NCBI GenBank assembly: GCA_005281725.1
Contig: SSBO01000007.1
Location: 2,858,402 to 2,922,401 of the forward strand
DNA from: Wuchereria bancrofti
Lineage: Eukaryota; Nematoda; Chromadorea; Rhabditida; Onchocercidae
Length of the DNA stretch: 64,000 nt
Reading direction: 5' to 3'
In this document: one piece after another, positions 1 to 10,697 of the stretch
Numbering within the stretch: position 1 is the stretch's first letter
Layout of the letters: the number at the start of each line of letters is the position of its first letter
Made by a program: the position numbers and the translations under genes
The notes under the pieces: model-generated
The model's database searches: none
What the model saw: the letters and a program-made list of their open reading frames with translations, nothing else
Told to the model about the DNA's origin: nothing

Positions 1-187
1 CGACGGGTATAGCATTCAATCGGAGCACAACCTGTCTCAATACGCTCTACTTCTCTACTAAAGGAAATATCAGTGACATGCATTAGCACTTTCGCTCGAA
101 AATTTTCATGAAATAGAAGTGAAGAAAAAAGGCGAACATTTAGAAAACTTTCTTCTGGACAAATGACAACTTTTCTTCCTCCTGTTA
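1..187 (-). CDS. Edge exon of an unrecognised minus-strand gene (partial)
   Basis: On the minus strand the sequence from about 187 down to the window edge stays open for some 60 codons, which is long for noncoding DNA this AT-rich. It can start at a splice acceptor (ggcag) and would read FLTGGRKVVICPEESF near its start and HVTDISFSREVERIETGCAP near the edge. A possible upstream internal exon lies at 771..839 (minus), between an acceptor ending tgtag and a strong gtaagt donor, and contains MSIHVFAVPGHE. Another possible exon lies at about 427..610. The phases of these pieces do not join cleanly in my model, so the gene structure is not solved. I do not recognise the family. The three cysteines in the edge exon would fit an extracellular protein, but that is a guess. 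Confidence 0.35.
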
Positions 188-216
188 AGAACTGCCTAAC
201 ACATTTGCATACAAAC

Positions 217-257
217 CACACACACATACATACATACATACACACACATACACACAA
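217..257. repeat. CA/CATA simple repeat
   Basis: A short run of CA and CATA units. It produces a spurious cysteine/valine/methionine-rich open frame on the minus strand, which I do not regard as a gene. Confidence 0.9.
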
Positions 258-1139
258 CAAGAAACATTTTCAGCTTCTTCAACTTTAGAAACAATTTTGA
301 ACAAAGAAGAAAGGAATAAAAGCCTTCAGCCGCACTTCTTTGGCAAATAGCTATTATGTGTTCTTGGAATGGTCTGTACTGAGTGGTATGAGAGTTCTCA
401 TGACTTGACCCGAGGTCATCCATCACAAAAGAATCCCAAAATCGAAAACATAATCATAATATTGGTTTTATATCGATGTATATAATGGGAGTGGCGTTGC
501 TTATGTATATTGTTTATATCGATATATATATGTTCCCCATTTAAGATCAATTCGGAGAGTTTAAAGCGCTTTCCATCTATAAGTGAAATTAGTGAGGGAG
601 CTGGTAGCAAGGAAATGAGCTAATTGTTAACTTCCTTTCTGCGACTTAATTGCCTCTCATTTCCTCATAATATATTGGTACGTCATCAACAATATCTATG
701 AAACGGCAGCTCTAACAAGTAAGAAAGAAATTAAAATGAAACATCCCTAAATAACCAGTAAAGCACTTACATTCATGACCGGGTACTGCAAACACGTGGA
801 TCGACATTTTCGTAGCGCCACTTCGCCTGGATGCATAGGCTACAAGCAAATTTTGAAATTTAAATTGTATGAAGCGCTATTCGATACATCGTAGGACGGA
901 TGTATCTGTTCCTGAAAATGGGCAGATCTTAGATTAGTAGTCCTTAGATTACATTGACCTTTCACTTCTCACTCTGACTCCTCATTTACCCATCTTACAA
1001 CAATCATTGTTAAACTGTGAGTTGTTGTGCGTGTGTATTAGACGATTTCATTATCGGTTTGTTGCCTGGTGCAGTATCTTCAATATTCGTGAATTTATTG
1101 TCCTTAATTGTTTCATTCTGGAAAGGATTTGATAATTGC

Positions 1140-1142
1140 AGT
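1140..1142 (+). promoter_or_regulatory. Predicted trans-splice acceptor of the CAF-1 gene
   Basis: The sequence gataattgcag ends one base before the ATG at 1143. A consensus 3' splice site this close to a start codon is typical of nematode genes whose mRNA receives a spliced leader. Frames upstream of this point have no ATG-initiated reading frame that fits. The call rests on sequence pattern only. Confidence 0.5.
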
Positions 1143-4100
1143 ATGGATATAAACGGGTATAAAAAAGAAAATGAAGAAGTTGAAGTGAAGATATATTCAT
1201 CGGAACGATGTTTTGATGAAAAAGTACAACAATGCAGTGATGAAGTAATCGCCAGTGAAATTGATGATTTTGTTCGCGAAGTGGTCGAAGCTGTCGCCTA
1301 CATTGTAAGTATGGATATAATAATTATTCTTATATCTTGTTTCGAAAAAAATTTTTGAAAATGAGTTGAATGTTGGAAGTGTGCCTGCTGCTGTCTTACT
1401 AAGTCCCAGTAATTCAATGGAGCTGTCTGAGGTGAGTTCATGTTACGTAATCATTCCCTTTAATCTATTCACCAGCTAAACCGCCACTCGTAATTCGAAA
1501 AATTCTATTGTCACAATTTATTCTTCTAGTGAGGTAACCAAATGTAATTCAAAAACAAGAACTCGTTGCAATATTTTATATGAAAGTGGTGTTTTCAGGT
1601 CGATTGTCGGAAAGCTTCATCTGCAGGTAGAAAACATATTGTTGATAAGGTATGAATTTTTAGAATTTCTCAAGGAATTTAAACAGTATGGATTTAGCAG
1701 ATGTTATAAAAATGTCTTTTAGAACTTTTTAATCTGATTTCATAGAAACTATAGAAGTAACTTACTTGAATTGAGAATACTTGCATATTTTGTCTGGAAT
1801 TGTCTGTGTATTGTAGGTATTTGAGATAAGTGATACAGATTCTATTACTGGAGATCTTGTAAAAAAAGAGACACAAGGAAATATATCTGTCCGCCGCCAT
1901 CGAAAAGTAACGGTAAAGCAGTTAACTGAACAAGAAAAAAGAATGAAAGAACGGAGAAGGATTGCCGCAGAGAAAATGGTGGCGTTGTTATGAGCCGTTT
2001 GCGCAGAGAGATTATTCTACTAACATTCTTAACCAAATTTGAAATTCTTTCTAAGTTTTTCATAAATTCTACTGCTTGAGTGGTGATCATCAACTGCTGG
2101 TTTTTACTGTTTATGTTTTTTTCCTTTCAAAGAAATAAATTTGTACTAGAACTCAACTTTCAATTTGAAAATTAAGACTAGAAAATAGCTTTCAGTGTGA
2201 TGAAGAAAAAGTAGCTGCAACGGTATTTTTTCTCTTTTGTACTTGGAGTTACAATATTTTCAACTTTCGACATTTTCAGAAAAATCGCGAGGCTGCTGTG
2301 AAAGAGAAAAGGCGGAGAAAGGAAGAAGCGCAGAAGTATCATTTTGTCGTTGACTTTTCTGATTCATTTCACCATTTAGTATTTATAATTCAAATATTCA
2401 GGCGAGGAACTTAGGTTTAAATTTCACCCTCTTGTAGTTAGCTCACAATTTGTTGCTTATTACTTATTACTGAAGAAGTTGGGAGATACAAATAAAATGT
2501 TGAAATTGCAGGGAAAGGGAGAAACTAAAAAGAGAACAAGAAGAAGCGAAGGAAAAGAAGCGTAAAGAGGATCTGTGGAGGAAGGAGGAAAGGAAAAAGG
2601 AGGAAGAAGAAAAAAAAGAGCGACGAAGAGTAGAAGAGGAAATTAGGAAACAAAAGAAGGAAAAAGAGGAGGAGGGGCGTAAAAAAAAGAAAAAAGAAGA
2701 AGAAGAAAGACGTGAAAAGAGGAAAAGAGAGGAAGAGGTTCAGTTGAAGAAATGGTTTTGTATAAATACAGGATGGTTGACTTATAGATTCATGTATAAC
2801 TCGCATTTATTTCAGGCAGTACAACTTAAGAAGAAACGCGAGTCGGACCGTTTCCTCTCATTTTTTGATAAGAAACGAAAGATGGAAGGAGAATTTGAAA
2901 CATCTGAGACAGTGCAGACGTCGTCTGTGCTTAATGTCTTGCCATTTTTCTGCAAGCAAGGAGTGTCACTTGCACCGATGTTTCGACGCAAGCCATTGTC
3001 AAAAGAAGTTCATGACAGTCTATTGATGGAAGTACATCCAGTCGTGTGTTTTACATGATCATCGTGTTCATTTTGTATTATTTTGTAAGGGAACTTTAAT
3101 ATTTAAAGTTTCCTAGTGCGTAACTGCTTTATTACTTTTTATAGCTAGCTCAAAAATTGTTAGTTATTGTTCAAATTACAGGAAAGGCTATATCTGTCAA
3201 CTATTAAACCTCGTACTGTCGGGAAATTGTTAGTTTTTTTTTTTTTGTTTTTCTTGTTTTGTATGGTTTTCCTTTAAAGTTAGATCTTACTTGTTGATGC
3301 TATAACAAAACTGACATTGAGGAATGACAACCTGGCATAAATATGTGACTGATTCAATGACAGGCTTAATTCGGGTGGTTAGTATATACTAGTTGTTAGA
3401 GCTGTGTTTCAGCACTGCTGTACAAATGTCATTTTCATACCGTAAGATGCTATGTGAGATTCCACAGAACTATAGTAGAATTTGCAAGAAAGTTTAAATT
3501 AGGAAACAAAAAAAGGAAAAAGAGGATATACCTTATGAAATAAGTATTCATCCTTTTTTTTTGGTTCTGTTCTTACGAAAGGTAAAGACAAATCACCAAA
3601 TGTTGATATGGTTTTTAGAAAGCTAAATCGAGCAAAGCTGTTTCAATTTCATGATAACTGGAGGCCTCCGTATTACGGGACATGGAGGAAACGAAGCACT
3701 GTTATAACAGGCAGGAGACCTTTCGCCAAAGATACGGAGGTATCTGGTTCGATTTAAAAAGGACTGCATAATTTTTGATCATTCATTTTAAAATTGGTAG
3801 ATTCTTGTAAGCGAATATCTAACATTTGCTTTATTTTGTAGATATTAGATTATGAAGTAGATTCAGACGAGGAGTGGGAAATTCCAGAGGGTGATGATTG
3901 CGATGAAAGTACGATGAGTGAAGATGAAGAGGTAATGATTTCAGGTATTTTTCAAATTATGTGATTGTTAGTAATGAATCTATGTAAAACTTACGAAGCA
4001 ATCTTTATAGATTAACAGAAGTTATATTTTTGTGGATGTCAAAAACTTCGTTGAACTATTAGATTTATTTATTACTGAAAAACATGCAAGAAATTTATGG

Positions 4101-5318
4101 TTACTGTTGGTAAAGTCTGATGTTTTTTGCAAGTACATTTTTTTTTTCCTTTTGCTTCTTAAGTTCGTGCCTATATATTGATGTTTTCTACTACGTTTTC
4201 CCTTGAAATAACAATCCTTTTGAAGTCTGTTCAATTGAGACGCGGTTTTTGCTGATGATAAATTTTCGGCCAATCATAAATTCCGAGATTCTTGATACTT
4301 CAGCTTTCAGGATTCTGATCACTCGAGTGACAGTGATGGTTTTATTGTACAACACGGATATCTATCAGAAGGTGAGGGTGAAGATGAACAAGATCGTCTT
4401 GAATATCGCGAGGACTCTAATAGACGTGCAGAACGTCTCAGAGCTGTGGTAATTTCATTTGGATTTCTGGACGATGTTGTTTGTTGCAGAATTATCTTGT
4501 GTATCTTTAAATTATCTGCTCTTTTCATTAATTTTGATTGCCCAGTCATTAAATTTTATAATTCGAATCATCTCAATCTTCTTTGAATGTAAATCGCTAG
4601 TAACAGTTAATATCGTGCTTTGGTTTATTATTAAGCATGGGAAGGGAAGAAAGAGAACAAAATTTGCTATAAATGACTTACACATTTCTACGTTAACCAT
4701 TGGATGGTAAGTCGTTTATAATTAAGTTTAAGCTGATGTGAATTTTCTGTGCTTTAAACTATTACCTGTTATTGTTGTCATTACCGATGCACGATGCATG
4801 TATAACATTGGAAGATGAACTGTTGTATCCAGAATTACTTTAAAAATTCTGATGGTCCGTTTCTTGAAATCTATCTCGAGTAAGCCATGAATTTATTAAG
4901 AGTGCTAACAGGGAAAATCTGGCTACGCGTCATTAATGTTAAGAACTTTAGTTCCATCATTCTTTTGAATTAGAATTCGCTTTTCACCTTGTTGAGGACA
5001 GTCGTGAATTCCCAATTTAACATCAACTGTGGCTGAAACCAGAAATTATAAGTTCATATCCCAACATTTTAGTAATTTCAGGCAAATGAATGGAAGCATA
5101 ATCTCGAACAAAAATCAAAGAAGTTTGACAAACCTTTAATTCCACTTCTATGGGGCCCACACTTTGAACTACCCGCGAAAGGTGTTCCTGAGGAAGTGGA
5201 ACAAGCTGTCTTTTTCGAATATTCGGATGAGAATGATGTTGTTGAAGATGATTACGACAATAGCGACGGTGATGCCGGCAGTAACAGTTATCATGATGAC
5301 ATTTATATTGAAGACTGA
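1143..5318 (+). CDS. Chromatin assembly factor 1 subunit A (p150), 11 exons, about 515 aa
   Basis: Large subunit of the CAF-1 histone chaperone, which delivers H3-H4 to newly replicated DNA with PCNA. Exons in my model: 1143-1304, 1366-1431, 1599-1649, 1817-1978, 2280-2335, 2512-2737, 2816-3017, 3582-3739, 3842-3931, 4311-4448 and 5082-5318 (TGA at 5316). Residues about 125-255 form a very charged Lys/Glu/Arg (KER) coiled-coil region. Next come FLSFFDKKRK, LAPMFRRKPLS, KLFQFHDNWRPPYYGTW and ILDYEVDSDEEWE, the last being the diagnostic CAF-1 p150 core and start of the acidic domain. The block DSDGFIVQHGYLSEGEGE also matches the family, and the tail is acidic. The start at 1143 was chosen because it directly follows a splice acceptor; the frame upstream is open only from a GTG. 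Exon 2 and the junction 3017/3582 are the least certain; donor 1978 (gtggcg) is weak. The protein is shorter than the vertebrate one, mostly at the N-terminus. Confidence 0.9.
2512..2737 (+). other. Purine-only-like exon coding the KER segment
   Basis: This exon is almost entirely A and G on the plus strand because it codes for Lys, Glu and Arg. The strand asymmetry gives a long phenylalanine/leucine-rich open frame on the minus strand (about 2525-2806), which is only a shadow. Confidence 0.85.
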
Positions 5319-6431
5319 GGATAATCGTTTAGTAGGAATGCTGAATATTTTCAGTGTTCTTATAAGTAACTAGAATCTTGTCAAATTGATCCGTTTTTAT
5401 CTTCACCACACCTTACGTAAGTAGATATCTATGAATGAATCAGAGAAAAACAAAAAAAGAAGTACACATATGCTGATTTTTTGTTCTTCTTGTGAATGGT
5501 CGTATATCTTTGAGGAATACGAAGAATTTTTTTTTTGTCTCGTAAACCTGTTCCTTTTTCGTTTTTCTGTTCATGTATAGATAAGCAAAGCCCGAACAAC
5601 ATATTTCTTGGAAACTCGCGGTAGTAGTATGGATATAGATATCATTTTTCAGAATTCAGGACTAAATTTTATTGTTAAACTTTGCATTTTATTGTCGTTG
5701 AAATTGTATATCGCTTTTTCGAATTTTCATCAATATTTTTGACCTTTTGTGATGTTTCTAAGCGCATTTAGTAAAAGTCTATAGTGCTTGCTATTCTGTA
5801 GTCCAGATATGTATTATACCTAGCAGACAATCTTGAAGCTAGCCACCCACCACCTATTTCGATTCAAGTATTACACCATCTTTAAAGAGGCATTTCAGCT
5901 ATTTAATCGTCGACTTTTATAATCACCTTCATTCTGCATAATGTGAAATGGGGAAAGCATAACGGGATTATCACCTGTTATAATGAATTAAACCTCCGAC
6001 GAGTTTATTTTCTTTATAAACTTTAAAACATCGGGGAACGCTTCAGGTTTTTTTTTTTACACGCGCAATAAATTAGGAATAGGAAACAGTGGGGAGGGGT
6101 TAAGCTCAATGAATATGCTAAATGGTCCGCATGAAAATGTGTCAAACACCGGGTTGGAGATTTCACTACTCTAGCAAATGTTACGAAAACTAATAGAATA
6201 CAGTGCTTGGGCTGAATCACTGATTCTTAGACCTAAGCAAAGGTGATATCGCTGCAAGGGACTTGTATCATGGGCATGTTGTAGTGAGGATGGGCAAATG
6301 CAAAGAGGTCGAATGCAGGTAGAATGTCGGAAGGAAGGTTATCCTGGAACAGTTACTTTCAGGACCTCACTGAGGAAAGGTGGTGCTGTTGCTGTTGTGA
6401 GAATGCTTTCTATAGCGATCAATAAGATAAG
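5319..6431. other. Intergenic stretch, no gene seen
   Basis: Contains the 3' flank of the CAF-1 gene and the presumed 5' region of the next gene. The first coding exon of the next gene (with a signal peptide, if there is one) should lie here or at about 6300-6430, but I could not fix it. Confidence 0.5.
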
Positions 6432-7655
6432 CCCAATGATTCGCAAACATCGCCATCGTCATTAGCGCCAGCAGCAGCAGCAGAAGAAGCACCAGTAGCA
6501 GCAGAAGCAGCGTCAGTGCCAACCATTGCTTGGGACACTGAATGGCCTCCAAACTGCGACAACACTCTCTCTCAAGTGTGAGGAAGCTGCAAGAGGTATT
6601 CATCTCTTTCCTCATTATTTGTTTTAATTATTGGTAGTGGTTTCAGCATAAACTGCAACTGGGTGAAAGTTACAGTAAGATGAAGCATTACTGATTAAAG
6701 ATAGGAACGAATTAGTATGGTTGATATGCGATTAGCCAAAGTATTGTTTAATGTTTAAGCAGTGTGCATTACATATTGATAAGAGTGGAATAACGTCGTA
6801 TCATTATATTTAAGCTGGTACATGACTCTAATGTACAATTGGCGCAGTTTCGAAATGCGGTCCAGTGTATTGGTACGGGACAGGATGGACTGCAACTTCG
6901 TAGTGATGTTGATTCATTTGGTCGAACTTGCATTAGAGCTTGTGAAGCGGCCAAAAGTTGCATTCTACCTCAACTTCGCCATGAAAGTAAGTGTGGTTTA
7001 GGAGCTATGTTGGAAAAAAAAAAATTCAGGCTATTATATTATTACTATTAGATTTTCATTGAATGTCTCTGATTACTTTCCTTTATCTTATTCTTTTACA
7101 ATCTCACATGGCCTACATAGCTTGATTCATAGTGAAGATCAGTTTCATTACTACTTTTACTAGTCAAATTTGCGTCCAGAAGGTTAATCATTAGAAGTCT
7201 AAAAATGAAATTATTTAAAATCTCATGAGACATATGTGTAGTAGCATTACGTTGCATTCAATGCGTCGAGTTCTGTGAACTATTAAGTTTTTGACTCTTA
7301 GTTCAATATGACAATGATTTAATTTTTGGAAGGACCGATATTTTAACAAAAATGTATTACAGGTGTTGAATTTACCCGGCATGCATCGCAGTTTATTGGT
7401 TGTGTAAATGCGTGCGTCGTTGAAATGCGACGTTGCGCAGCGCTCGAACGTACGTTCCCAAACGGTGAACCATGTATCACCCAAAAGCAAATCGAACATA
7501 TGGAAGAAATGTTGGAAACATTAGAAAATTTGATCACTGTACATTATTCAACCAGTGAATCATCCCCTGCCGAACGTGTCACGCCAAGACGACGACGCGC
7601 TACCAACTGTCGACCCGCCTGTGTGTGCTCAAAATTGAAAACCAGCTATGCATAG
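6432..7655 (+). CDS. Cysteine-rich, probably secreted protein (5' end not found)
   Basis: Three exons join in phase: about 6432-6575, 6848-6986 and 7363-7655 (TAG at 7653). The first begins with an Ser/Ala/Pro/Glu-rich stretch partly made of CAG-type repeats (APAAAAEEAPVAAEAAS) and ends PPNCDNTLSQ. Exon 2 contains FRNAVQC, then CIRACEAAKSC. Exon 3 contains FIGCVNACVVEMRRC, then a C before a helical stretch ending LENLITVHY, a basic cluster PRRRRA, and a last cysteine group CRPACVC. The regularly spaced cysteines suggest a disulfide-bonded extracellular domain, and RRRR could be a proprotein-convertase site, but no signal peptide exon was located. An acceptor at 6466 is an alternative start of exon 1. 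I do not recognise the family; it may be nematode-specific. No vertebrate homologue comes to mind. Confidence 0.7.
6467..6513 (+). repeat. CAG/GCA trinucleotide-rich tract inside coding exon
   Basis: Imperfect CAG/GCA/GAA triplets read as Ala/Glu in the plus-strand protein. On the minus strand they give a false poly-leucine membrane-like open frame (6367-6615), which I rejected. Confidence 0.75.
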
Positions 7656-9287
7656 TAAAATTTTCTGTTTCATTGTAATTTATCTCATATTGAGGGATAT
7701 AAAACTTTTGGAATTATTGTTGAACCCTTCACATTTGATTTAGATGAATAGATCTGAGGCGAAGAACAGAATGAAGCTTCCAGGGTGTAAGTTTTTTATA
7801 ATGGTAGGAAGATAAGTGAAACGGTACACAAATTAAGATGTTATAACAGAATTCTATTATCATAAAATATCTTCACTCCAATTTTTGAAAAGCTGAGCTC
7901 TGAACGTCCTTATTTCTGAGTGTGATTCTAACTGGAGTTGAAGTGAAAAACTAGAAAACGATAAACCATGGTTTGAAATGGAAGAGAAATTTCTGTCCAC
8001 TTAGTAAATTTTACACGATGACGCATATTTTAGTTTAAAGTACGGTTTTCCCACAAAATATAATTTGCTCGCAGATTAATTTCTAGTAATTACCGCTGGT
8101 GGATGACACGATGGTCATTTTATGTTTGTTAAATTAATGTATTATTTATTAGTTTTGCTCTCGCGTTTGTGTATAATATATCATTTCCGCTGCCATGTCT
8201 TCTCCTTGCCTAAAATTCTTACCAAAATTCCAAAATTATGTTTAAAATGTAGGACTTAAAAAGAAAATGCAATGATGCAGTTGTGTACATTAGTGCTTAT
8301 TTATTTGATGAGAATTTCGATCTGATCGATTCAATCCTTGAGAAAAATCGAGGTCATTTACATTCCAAAACTTTTTCAAGAATCTTATTCAGAAATATCT
8401 AGGATATGGAGATATTCCAACTTAACGAAGTGGTCTTATATTTAAGGCCTAATAGGATTAATTATGGAAATGTGTTTGCTGCGTTGAATATTGACATTCG
8501 TAAAATGCCTTCACTTTCATACTAATTTTCATTATTCATCAGCAACACAGTTGTATAGTTTTTAATGCGCGTAATAAAGCTTCCAAACCATCAATGGTTT
8601 AGCAACTACAAAGAGGGTCAGTTAATTAAGAAAAGAAGATAAGTTAATAAGTAAAGTAATAGTGTTAGTGGGTCAAGTTTTCACATATATAAGGGGGATG
8701 TAGGAGAGGTGAGATTTCACTGATCATTTTTGTCATTTTAGAATGGTGAATAAAGGGAAGTAAACACTTTGCGGTTTCGGAATTGGTTTTTCCATCTTTT
8801 GCCACCATTAGGATCGTAAAAATGAAATGAACTGAATTGATCTTTAAATATTTTACCAACTTGTAAGGTTTACCGGCATGCCTCCGGGTGGAGAGCTCGG
8901 ATTTGCTGTTGCTGAAAATGTATAAACAACAAAATCACAAGTCTTCCACCTGGTCAGCTTTGACTTTTCGTTAGGATGCTGATCCGGCTTGCGTTTTACG
9001 GAAGGAAAGGAAAGCCGAACGAAGCTGCGAAACTGAAAAGACCAAGAAAAAGTCGCAGCGTTAGTCTTTCCCTTTCCTCTCCTATTTCGATCGGCAAACC
9101 AAGTCTCATTCTTCCTGCAACAAATATTTATTTAAAATGATTGTTACTCAATAAACATCAAAATTTATGCAACTCTGAAGAAGGTGAATTACTTCTGCAT
9201 GATTTCTACATAAAAAGAACAAATTCCTCTTTTTCTTCAATTTTTTTATTGTAAGGATTTTGAATTGTTAGTTGAGCTGTAAAGTTT

Positions 9288-9411
9288 AAATAAAATAGTT
9301 GAAAAATTTATTCCTATTCTTAATGGAGATATCAATTTTAAACAATTTTGAACCAATTTTATAAAGTTCACTGCTAATTAAAGGTGATGGTGGTGGTTTG
9401 TCGTTAACGTG
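9288..9411 (+). repeat. Dispersed repeat, copy A
   Basis: Aligns with 10231-10343 over about 110 bases. Both contain gaaatttat/gaaaaatttatt, aatggaga, ttcactgc and aattaaaggtgatggtgg/aattgaagttggtggtcg in the same order and orientation. Identity by eye is roughly 70 percent. Confidence 0.65.
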
Positions 9412-9679
9412 AAATGTTGGTTGCTTTCGCAATAATTCTACATTTGCGATGCTATTTTACGACATCTGCATTAATACCTTTTTTGTTTTTACTGATGTAT
9501 TAAAACCTTCCAAAAGCTGCTTTTTTTGGGGAATTTTCCATGAAAATTATCTGCAGAGAACTTTTAAAATTTGTTGTAGTATTGAATTATAAAATTTGTT
9601 ACAACATTGAAAACTGAAATATTGATGGTCACATTGAATCAAATTTGGCAAATAAGCCATCCATTCACTTTGATTGGTT

Positions 9680-9701
9680 GGTTTAATTAGCCGAGTTTCA
9701 A
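9680..9701 (+). other. Spliced-leader-1-like string
   Basis: The 22 bases starting ggtttaattagccgagttt match the conserved nematode SL1 exon at 18 of 22 positions, counted by eye against the known SL1 sequence. No gt donor follows it directly, so it is not an intact SL RNA gene. It may be a relic or chance. Confidence 0.3.
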
Positions 9702-10230
9702 TTGTTTTTGATTATTTAAAATGCAACTATCTGTTGTCAATATGTATACCAGCTATTAACACTGAAATATTTCGATATAAAGTGAATAGTGGCGTACAAC
9801 TGCTACTTTTCAAGTTTTTAGAAATTTTTTTTATCTCAAGGACTGCAGGAAAAAAAAACCATCTGAAACTTTATTGAAGCTTTCTTTTCGATATTTGCAG
9901 TTCGAAAATAGTTGCACATCACTTTTCCGGAGTGAATCCATAATACCAACGACAAAAGTATGTGTCAACCAAATCTCAGAAACATTTTTGATGGATGGGA
10001 AGGTGAAATGAACATCCGTGTTTATAAAGAGTAGTACTGAAACTTTACTAAACCTTTGCCAATGTATTTGAACTTATCTTCTTTGTAAAAATATTTAATT
10101 ATTAATATACCAAATTAACAAAAGTAATCTTCAAAAGTTTAAAATACAGTTAATCCTATGAACAATAGGTACTTGAATTTAAAAAAGCTGAATTTCTTGT
10201 TTCTTGAATCAACGAATTGATGTGTAGAGA

Positions 10231-10343
10231 AAATAACTGAAATATTTGAGAAATTTATCCCCACTCATAATGGAGACATTAATTTCAAGCCAATCTTATC
10301 AAATTCACTGCCAATTGAAGTTGGTGGTCGATCGTCAATGAAG
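10231..10343 (+). repeat. Dispersed repeat, copy B
   Basis: Partner of the copy at 9288-9411, same orientation, separated by about 0.8 kb. No terminal inverted repeats or coding potential were seen in either copy. Confidence 0.65.
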
Positions 10344-10670
10344 TCATATTTACTTATTATCCAAATTAATTTTTATCAGTTAGTTTTTTCGCTATCAAAG
10401 TGATCTACTAATGATATGTGCTTGAAGATATGATCTTCTCTGTATTTGCACGTTTATTTTTTTCCCAGAAAACGTTTTAAACATAATGAAAATTTTGGAA
10501 ATTAACGACAAAGAAAAAGAATGCACTTCATTTCTTCGTCGAAATCACATTACAATTAGTGTAATATTTGTTAATACCCATTATAATGGAAGATAATTCA
10601 AATCCATGCTTCATAACATCCGTATAATACAGGTGAGCAGCACTGCTTTATGTTTCGGGAGAGATATACA

Positions 10671-10697
10671 TGATGATGATGATGATGATGATGATGT
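10671..10697. repeat. (GAT)n microsatellite
   Basis: About nine perfect TGA/GAT units in noncoding DNA. Confidence 0.95.

Noticed and set aside
196..426. Minus-strand open frame ending in Cys/Val/Met repeats
   Set aside because: The end is a translation of a CA/CATA simple repeat, and the start does not fit a splice model.
1017..1142. Open frame upstream of the CAF-1 start
   Set aside because: It begins with GTG, has no ATG, and a splice acceptor falls right before the ATG at 1143.
2525..2806. Minus-strand phenylalanine/leucine-rich open frame
   Set aside because: It is the complement of the Lys/Glu/Arg-coding CAF-1 exon; its membrane-like look comes from the purine tract.
6367..6615. Minus-strand open frame with a poly-leucine 'membrane helix'
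   Set aside because: It is antisense to the CAG-type repeat in the cysteine-rich gene, whose frame is supported by splicing phases and cysteine pattern.
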